A stretch of DNA of 64,000 nt from Natronocella acetinitrilica (GTDB taxonomy: Bacteria; Pseudomonadota; Gammaproteobacteria; Nitrococcales; Aquisalimonadaceae), in contig NZ_JALJXV010000011.1 in assembly GCF_024170285.1 (NCBI RefSeq), forward strand, positions 103,268 through 167,267, read 5' to 3'. Made by a program: the position numbers and the translations under genes. Below are positions 59,299 to 64,000 of this stretch, piece after piece; the stretch's first letter is position 1, and every line of letters begins with the position of its first letter. The notes below the pieces were generated by a model that worked only from the letters and a program-made list of their open reading frames with translations, had not been told where the DNA came from and did not search any database.

Positions 59299-60594
59299 CT
59301 AGCGTTTGTCCAGCGGTACGTAGTCGCGTCGGGCGGCCCCGGTGTAGACCTGTCGCGGCCGGCCGATACGCTGCTCCTTGTCTTCGACCATTTCCGTCCA
59401 CTGAGCGATCCAGCCCGGTGTGCGACCCAGCGCGAACAGCACCGTGAAGAACTGCGTCGGGATGCCCAGTGCCTTGTAGATGAGCCCTGAGTAGAAATCC
59501 ACATTGGGATAGAGTTTGCGCTCGACGAAATAGTCGTCCTTGAGCGCGATATCCTCGAGCTTCATGGCCAGCTCCAGCTTCGGATCGTTGGCCATGCCAA
59601 GGTCATCCAGCACCTCGTGACAGGTCTTGCGGATGATCGTGGCGCGAGGGTCATAGTTCTTGTAGACCCGGTGGCCGAAGCCCATGAGCCGGAACGGATC
59701 ATCCTTGTCCTTGGCCTTGGCGATATATTTCTCGACCCGGGAGGCGTCGCCGATTTCCTCGAGCATGCGCAGCACGGCTTCATTGGCACCGCCGTGAGCT
59801 GGCCCCCAGAGCGCAGCGCAGCCCGATGCAATAGCGGCGAAAGGATTGGTCCCGGTGCTGCCGGCCAGGCGCACGGTGGAGGTGCTGGCGTTCTGCTCGT
59901 GGTCGGCGTGCAGTATCAGCAGCTGATCCAGTGCCTTTTCGGCGATGGGGCTGATTTCGTATTCCTCGGACGGCCGTGAGAACAACATGTTGAGCAGGTT
60001 GCCGGAATAGCTCAGCCGATTCAGCGGATAAACGAAGGGTTCCCCAACAAGGTGCTTGAAGGCTGCCGCCGCAATGGTAGGCATCTTGGCGATAATCCGG
60101 TGCGCGCAGAGGGTGCGGCTGTCGGGATCGTTGATGTCGATGCTCTCGTGGTAGAACGCCGACAGCGAGCTGACCACTGCGGTGAGCATTGCCATCGGAT
60201 GGGCATTGTAGTGAAAGCCGTCGAAGAAGTTCTTCAGGCTTTCGTTCACCATGGTGTGTACGGTGATGGATCGGGTGAAATCCGCCAGCTCATTCTTGTC
60301 GGGAAGTTCTCCGTTCAGAAGGAGATAGGAGACTTCCAGAAAGCTGCTTTTTTCTGCCAGTTGTTCGATGGGGTAACCGCGGTAAAGCAGTACGCCTTCG
60401 TCTCCATCAATGAATGTGATATCGCTGCGGCAGCTGGCGGTTGATGTAAAACCCGGGTCGTAGGTGAAATGCCCGAAATCGCTGTAGAGCGTCTTGATGT
60501 CGATGGCAGCCGGCCCATGGGTGCCCTCGCGGACGGGGTACTCAACGCTTTTACCGCTGTCATTGTCCGTGACGGTAACAGTGTGCTTTGCCAT
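59299..60594 (-). CDS. gltA: Citrate synthase (type II)
   Basis: A 431-residue TCA-cycle enzyme condensing oxaloacetate and acetyl-CoA. The ATG at 60594 follows AGGAGAC. Catalytic residues: His in [13 protein letters not shown], His in [15 protein letters not shown], Asp in [10 protein letters not shown]. The N-terminal beta domain ([24 protein letters not shown]) marks the hexameric NADH-sensitive type of Gram-negatives. Confidence 0.97.
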   Translation of the reverse strand: MAKHTVTVTDNDSGKSVEYPVREGTHGPAAIDIKTLYSDFGHFTYDPGFTSTASCRSDITFIDGDEGVLLYRGYPIEQLAEKSSFLEVSYLLLNGELPDKNELADFTRSITVHTMVNESLKNFFDGFHYNAHPMAMLTAVVSSLSAFYHESIDINDPDSRTLCAHRIIAKMPTIAAAAFKHLVGEPFVYPLNRLSYSGNLLNMLFSRPSEEYEISPIAEKALDQLLILHADHEQNASTSTVRLAGSTGTNPFAAIASGCAALWGPAHGGANEAVLRMLEEIGDASRVEKYIAKAKDKDDPFRLMGFGHRVYKNYDPRATIIRKTCHEVLDDLGMANDPKLELAMKLEDIALKDDYFVERKLYPNVDFYSGLIYKALGIPTQFFTVLFALGRTPGWIAQWTEMVEDKEQRIGRPRQVYTGAARRDYVPLDKR

Positions 60595-60949
60595 GGGTAG
60601 TCTCCTGTTCCGGGCCGACATTGGTCACCGGCCTGCACCAAGGCGCCTGGGCGCCGATCCGAGCCCGCCGGAGTGGGATCGTCACGCGGATCGAATCCTG
60701 TGGCTTCGGGTGTCTCGATGGTCAGCCGCAAGCTCCTTGGGAGCTGCTGCCAATCTGCAGTGGCGCCGATACTATCAGCAATACCGCATTGCGAAAAGGT
60801 GTTCCATGTCTGTCAGAATGCTCCCGCAAATGCGCTGCATCCTCCTGAAAAAACGAAAAAAGTGCAAAAAACTGCTGGGCGTCGCGAGGCAACGTCAAGG
60901 GCGGATCGTACTGCGTTTCGATGCACTGCACAATCCTGGAGGCCGAACG
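60595..60949. other. Long leader/promoter region of gltA
   Basis: No gene is visible in these 355 bases. The half nearest gltA is GC-rich; the far part has A-tracts (GAAAAAACGAAAAAAGTGC) that could act as an UP element or bend. A possible -10 (TAGTAT on the minus strand near 60770) is weak. The start-proximal bases hold the AGGAGAC ribosome binding site. No riboswitch was recognised. Confidence 0.3.
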
Positions 60950-60986
60950 AAAAAAAGCCCTTCCGACGCGGAAAGGGCTTTTTTCA
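60950..60986. terminator. Rho-independent terminator after rpmE2
   Basis: AAAAAAGCCCTTCC and GGAAAGGGCTTTTTT pair with one bulged base around the loop GACGC. In the rpmE direction the stem is followed by a run of T (TTTTTTTCG), a classic intrinsic terminator, about 40 bases after the rpmE2 stop. The A and T runs on both sides would allow it to work from the other strand too. Confidence 0.9.
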
Positions 60987-61025
60987 AGATCTCGCCAGAC
61001 CGAAGCCGGCGCTATGGGGGTGTGG

Positions 61026-61289
61026 TCAGTCCTTGCCGCCACGCCGCATGCTGCCGTACTTCTGCTTGAAGCGATCGACGCGACCGCCGGTGCTCAGGAC
61101 GCGCTGCTTGCCGGTGTAGAACGGATGGCTCTTGCTCGACACTTCGACTTTCACCAGCGGGTACTCGTTACCGTCTTCCCACTTGATGGTTTCCTTGGTC
61201 CGAATGGTGGATCGGGTCAGGAAAGCGAAATCCGAGGACGCGTCCTGGAATACGACTTCGCGATAGTCCGGATGAATACCCTTCTTCAT
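61026..61289 (-). CDS. rpmE2: Ribosomal protein L31, type B (no zinc motif)
   Basis: An 87-residue ribosomal protein: [20 protein letters not shown], then [24 protein letters not shown]. The type A CxxC pairs that hold zinc are absent and the length is that of type B (YkgM/RpmE2). In many bacteria this form replaces the zinc-binding form when zinc is scarce. Here it has an ordinary-looking promoter region without a Zur-like palindrome, so it may be the housekeeping copy. Confidence 0.95.
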   Translation of the reverse strand: MKKGIHPDYREVVFQDASSDFAFLTRSTIRTKETIKWEDGNEYPLVKVEVSSKSHPFYTGKQRVLSTGGRVDRFKQKYGSMRRGGKD

Positions 61290-61406
61290 GGCGACAACAC
61301 CTTACAGAGTCCATTTTGAAACCGGGAGCATTCGACCCACGGTTCGGGAGGCCGAGGATGATAACGCCCACCTCACACCTTTACAAGGTCAATAGATGAG
61401 TCTCTA

Positions 61407-61796
61407 TCAGTCGGCCGATCCGGCCTCGGCCTGATTGGCGCGGAGTGCAACCACGCCGCATGCTGGGGCTGGTGGCCACGCTTCGGCATCGGTCTCGCCG
61501 CGCCAGCGTTGGCCCAGGTGATCCATGGCCGAAAGCAGGCCCGTTTCGCCGTAGACCTGGTTCCACATCATGCGCGACAGCGCCACGCAAGCGGCAACCG
61601 GGGTACGGGCGCGCCGGCGTTCCTGGTCGATCCGCCATTGCAGCTGCCGCAGGCGCTGCTGGCGCACTGGGTCGGCGGAGCGGATCATCGTCTCGATCAT
61701 GGCCTGACGCTGGCGCTCGAATTGGTCAGGGTTGTCACGGGCCATTCGGCTCCAGCTGTCGAAGTCGATTCTCGCGGCTGCCAGTCGTCGCCCCAT
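61407..61796 (-). CDS. DUF3135 family protein
   Basis: A 129-residue soluble helical protein. Family features: IDFDSWSRMARDNPDQFERQRQAMIE, LRQLQWRIDQERRRARTPVAACVALSRMMW in blocks. The C-terminal 30 residues are Ala/Pro-rich. The ATG follows GGAGGG. Function unknown. A perfect CRP-type palindrome lies about 20 bases upstream of the start, between a possible -10 and the ribosome binding site. Confidence 0.85.
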   Translation of the reverse strand: MGRRLAAARIDFDSWSRMARDNPDQFERQRQAMIETMIRSADPVRQQRLRQLQWRIDQERRRARTPVAACVALSRMMWNQVYGETGLLSAMDHLGQRWRGETDAEAWPPAPACGVVALRANQAEAGSAD

Positions 61797-61815
61797 GCTC
61801 CCTCCGGCTAGAAAC

Positions 61816-61831
61816 TGTGACTTGTGTCACA
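61816..61831. promoter_or_regulatory. CRP/Vfr-type operator before the DUF3135 gene
   Basis: TGTGACTTGTGTCACA is an exact match to TGTGA-N6-TCACA. On the minus strand it lies seven bases after TATATT (61838-61843), a good -10 with GGGACA 17 bases upstream as -35. Binding would overlap the transcription start, implying repression. Other members of the CRP/FNR family could use the same site. Confidence 0.5.
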
Positions 61832-61878
61832 TTCTGAAATATAGCCCATCGGCTTGCGGGTGTCCCCACCTGTGTCCC

Positions 61879-62412
61879 TCAGGGCGGCTGCCGCAGGGTG
61901 AGGCGGCCATCCCGCTGTGTGAACTCTAGGTCACGAAGGAAGCTCATCCCCAGGAGAATGCGGTCTCCCTGCATGCCGGGGTTGATCGATCCGCGCACGT
62001 CCCGCTTCTCGATGGGGCCCACCGAGATACTGCCGAGCTGTGTGGCAAAGCCCGTCACCACGCCATTGGCCGTTTGATAACTCACCGGACGGCCCGGCTC
62101 GAGACCGAGTCGTGTCGCCAGATCCTGCGGTATGGAGACGTCTGAAGCGCCGGTGTCGAGCATGAATGTCACCGTCTCGCCGTTGATGCGGCCTTCCGCC
62201 ATGTAATGGCCGGCCTGGTTTGCCTGCAGCGTGATTTCCCGGAACCCATTGTCGCTGACCTGGCCGGCGGCGTGCCGGTTCGGGTGGTCACGGTGGTCCA
62301 GATACTGGCCGAAGGCCATGGCCAGCAGCCCGAGCACGATCAGCCACATGGCGAGAACCATGAGCATGCTCAGTGTGCGATTGCCATCCGCCTTGCTGTT
62401 CTCGTTGCGCAT
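61879..62412 (-). CDS. Membrane-anchored retropepsin-like aspartic protease (TIGR02281)
   Basis: A 177-residue protein with one N-terminal helix (TLSMLMVLAMWLIVLGLLAMAFG) and a periplasmic retropepsin domain. The catalytic motif is FMLDTGASDVSIPQDLA, and the flap-like TANGVVTGFA and the closing GDRILLGMSFLRDLEF are present. It acts as a dimer. Substrates are unknown. The gene stands alone between the CRP-type site and the divergent barrel protein gene. Confidence 0.92.
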   Translation of the reverse strand: MRNENSKADGNRTLSMLMVLAMWLIVLGLLAMAFGQYLDHRDHPNRHAAGQVSDNGFREITLQANQAGHYMAEGRINGETVTFMLDTGASDVSIPQDLATRLGLEPGRPVSYQTANGVVTGFATQLGSISVGPIEKRDVRGSINPGMQGDRILLGMSFLRDLEFTQRDGRLTLRQPP

Positions 62413-62562
62413 GCTGGTTAGTATAGGGCGGAGACGTCGCCCCGGTTCCGGTTCAGATGTCGTGGTAAATGGCTGGTCAGGTCAGGGCCCGCCCCTGAAT
62501 TGACTGCTGAGTGGCCTGCCTGGTTCCGGCGGCCGTCTCCTTTACAGGGAAACGAGAGAGCA

Positions 62563-63795
62563 ATGCGATTTGACGGACGTTGGTTCGGACCGAGCATCCT
62601 GATGTTGATTCTGGTATCGGTGGAGGTTGGCGCCGTGAACTGGCTGGAGCCGGAGCCGTTCCGCCGCGATCGGCTGGAAGGCCGGCAGTTCGATTACAAC
62701 GCCGAGAGTTTTCTCCACCGCTTCAGTTTCGAACCCAAACCCGCACTGTCCGAGCAGCGTGTGCTGCGCGGCAATGGTATTGAAGGAGTCGCCGGCAGCA
62801 GCCGCAGCCGAGAGCTTTATGTGCGGTCCGAGGTTCGCTTGGAACTGCCGCTGGACGGGCCCGGATTTGCGGGGTACCGCTTCCGCAGGCACGAGGATTT
62901 CGATGGTCGCTTCGATGAGAACCTGGTCGGCGGGGGGCTACGGCATGGCGGTTGGCAGGCGGGCGTATGGGGTGACGTGGTAGGCGCCAAGGAGGACATC
63001 GACATCCACGGTGATGTGCAGTGGAGCGACGACCGGGGTAATCGCTTTCGTGCCACCATCGTGGCCGTGGACGCGGTCTTCAACAGCAAACAGAACGACG
63101 GCGTGTACGAGCGCTACCCCTACACCTATTATCTGGGTGGCCGCTGGCAGATCACTCCGCAATTGGCCGTCTACGGCTTCGGTAACGTCAACACGCCCAT
63201 GGAGTTACAGCTCGACAGCATCAACCTGCGCGCCGAGGACGAGCAGTACTCCGGGGGGCTCGGTGTCGACGTCGCCGTCACGGAATCGGTCGCGGCCGGT
63301 CTGCGCGTGGAAGGTCTCTATGGGCTCCGGGAACAGCGTGGTCTGGACGGCCCCGTGCAGGAAGAACAAAGGCTGCGCCGCAGCTATGGTGCTGTCACGG
63401 CAGAGATGCGGCAAAGCCTGGATCAGGGAGAGCAGCGCTGGTTCGGCGTGCGCTACCTGCAACTCACCGAGAATGACCGCCGGCCGCGGGACCCCATGGA
63501 GACCATGGAAATGGAGCGTCACGAATACATGGTCTATGCCGGGCGACGTTGGTACGTGCGCGAGGCCATCGCTTTCGCGCCGGGAGTCTTCCTCGCTTAT
63601 CACGACAACACCGAGGTGTTTCCCGGCGATGAAGATTCCGACGACAGTGATAGGGGCTTTTATGGCAAGTTAGCGCCGGCGGTGGAGTTCACCGTCAATC
63701 AGCGCACCGGCGGGCGTATCGCGCTGAACCCCACCCTGCGGCTTCATCGGGCCGCATTCGGTGGCGGGAACGTGCAGGTCTACCTGCCGTTCTAG
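62563..63795 (+). CDS. Probable outer-membrane barrel protein, unknown family
   Basis: A 410-residue exported protein starting at the ATG after GAAACGAGAGAGCA. The signal (LMLILVSVEVGA) is followed by a polar segment and many strand-like stretches (ELYVRSEVRLELPL, YYLGGRWQITPQLAVYGFGN, GAVTAEMRQSL, HEYMVYAGRRWYV, RIALNPTLRLHRAAF), ending NVQVYLPF with Phe. It is rich in charged loops, including an acidic cluster (GDEDSDDSDRG). The stop codon TAG lies inside the left arm of the inverted repeat at 63792. No family is recognised. Confidence 0.65.
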   Translation: MRFDGRWFGPSILMLILVSVEVGAVNWLEPEPFRRDRLEGRQFDYNAESFLHRFSFEPKPALSEQRVLRGNGIEGVAGSSRSRELYVRSEVRLELPLDGPGFAGYRFRRHEDFDGRFDENLVGGGLRHGGWQAGVWGDVVGAKEDIDIHGDVQWSDDRGNRFRATIVAVDAVFNSKQNDGVYERYPYTYYLGGRWQITPQLAVYGFGNVNTPMELQLDSINLRAEDEQYSGGLGVDVAVTESVAAGLRVEGLYGLREQRGLDGPVQEEQRLRRSYGAVTAEMRQSLDQGEQRWFGVRYLQLTENDRRPRDPMETMEMERHEYMVYAGRRWYVREAIAFAPGVFLAYHDNTEVFPGDEDSDDSDRGFYGKLAPAVEFTVNQRTGGRIALNPTLRLHRAAFGGGNVQVYLPF

Positions 63796-63847
63796 GGAAG
63801 CGCTGAAGTATTTACGCTGCCGCGTGAATACTTCAGCGCTTCCCTAG
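63792..63847. repeat. 23-base inverted repeat at the junction with an insertion sequence
   Basis: CTAGGGAAGCGCTGAAGTAT... (63792-63814) and its complement (63825-63847) match at 22 of 23 positions around a ten-base loop. The stop codons of the barrel gene and of the transposase both fall inside the arms. There is no U-tract, so two facing insertion-sequence ends or a bidirectional terminator are both possible. Confidence 0.65.
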
Positions 63848-64000
63848 ATGTGATCTCTCAACAGGTTGTCCCCGGAGAGTCCGAGAACGCTGATAGGTGG
63901 TTTTTTGTTCAGGCTACCGTGTTGGCGATGCCAATTGTAATCATGCTCCCAGCGCGGCAAGTGTGCAGCGCGTTCACGGGAGTTGCTGTAACTGAAGGCG
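63844..64000 (-). mobile_element. 3' end of an IS481-type transposase, cut by the window edge
   Basis: On the minus strand an open frame enters from the window end and stops at TAG (63844-63846). Its last 51 residues include AFSYSNSRERAAHLPRWEHD, DYNWHRQHGSLNKKPPISVL and GLSGDNLLRDHI. The W..DYN..R.H.SL..KPPI pattern is the C-terminus of IS481-family DDE transposases. The catalytic residues lie outside the window, so it is unknown whether the element is intact. Confidence 0.75.

Noticed and set aside
61290..61406. Zur-like site before rpmE2
   Set aside because: No AATGTTATAACATT-like palindrome is present, although type B L31 is often under Zur control.

Overview
The window looks like chromosome of a GC-rich gammaproteobacterium, most likely a halophilic or alkaliphilic Chromatiales/Ectothiorhodospiraceae-type organism. 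This is inferred from the pilMNOPQ-aroK-aroB-dgt-gltBD-hemE gene order, the divergent mrcA next to pilM, Pseudomonas-type HemB and the codon and base composition; the genus cannot be fixed from the sequence alone. No rRNA, tRNA, CRISPR array or prophage was seen. Most of the window is conserved core chromosome. Accessory or decaying DNA lies at about 1.9-4.7 kb, 22-25.5 kb, 26.4-26.65 kb and after 63.8 kb.

Layout. 0-2 kb: a Tat-exported aldo/keto reductase and a DUF6064 membrane protein. 1.9-4.7 kb: a large MscS-type channel gene broken by two in-frame stop codons, followed by the apparent remnant of an alpha/beta hydrolase. 4.8-13.7 kb: a metal-homeostasis block. It holds a COG0523 GTPase with a small partner, small proteins under a Fur-like promoter, DUF1289, DUF1499, and an operon of methyltransferase, TonB-dependent receptor, binding protein, permease and ATPase. 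Zur-like palindromes stand in front of the GTPase and in front of the methyltransferase. 13.7-22 kb: pgi (with a HexR-like operator), xthA, a HIT protein, prlC (with a near-consensus sigma-32 promoter) diverging from gor, a gamma-carbonic-anhydrase-like protein, a DUF1328 peptide and an aspartoacylase-like hydrolase.

22-34.7 kb: an uncharacterised cluster of exported and outer-membrane proteins, a rhomboid protease, two MITE-like inverted repeats, a TetR-controlled RND efflux operon, VOC and GNAT proteins, and an APH-kinase fusion. 34.7-47 kb: a degenerate Rieske-like protein, aroE, a pit/DUF47 phosphate operon with PhoB-like direct repeats, hemB, a Nudix hydrolase, hemE, gltD and gltB. 47-58.6 kb: a small porin-like barrel, dgt, aroB, aroK, pilQPONM and mrcA. 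58.6-64 kb: a conserved unknown, gltA, zinc-ligand-free L31, DUF3135, a membrane-anchored aspartic protease, an outer-membrane barrel protein and the 3' end of an IS481-type transposase running off the window.

Working together: the genes cover ammonia assimilation (gltBD), shikimate synthesis (aroE, aroK, aroB), haem synthesis (hemB, hemE), central carbon metabolism (pgi, gltA), type IV pilus assembly (pilMNOPQ), wall synthesis (mrcA) and phosphate uptake. The most distinctive theme is a possible zinc-limitation response. It rests on the two Zur-like sites, the COG0523 chaperone, a TonB/ABC uptake operon without a visible B12 riboswitch, L31 without its zinc cysteines and a HemB lacking the catalytic zinc cysteines.
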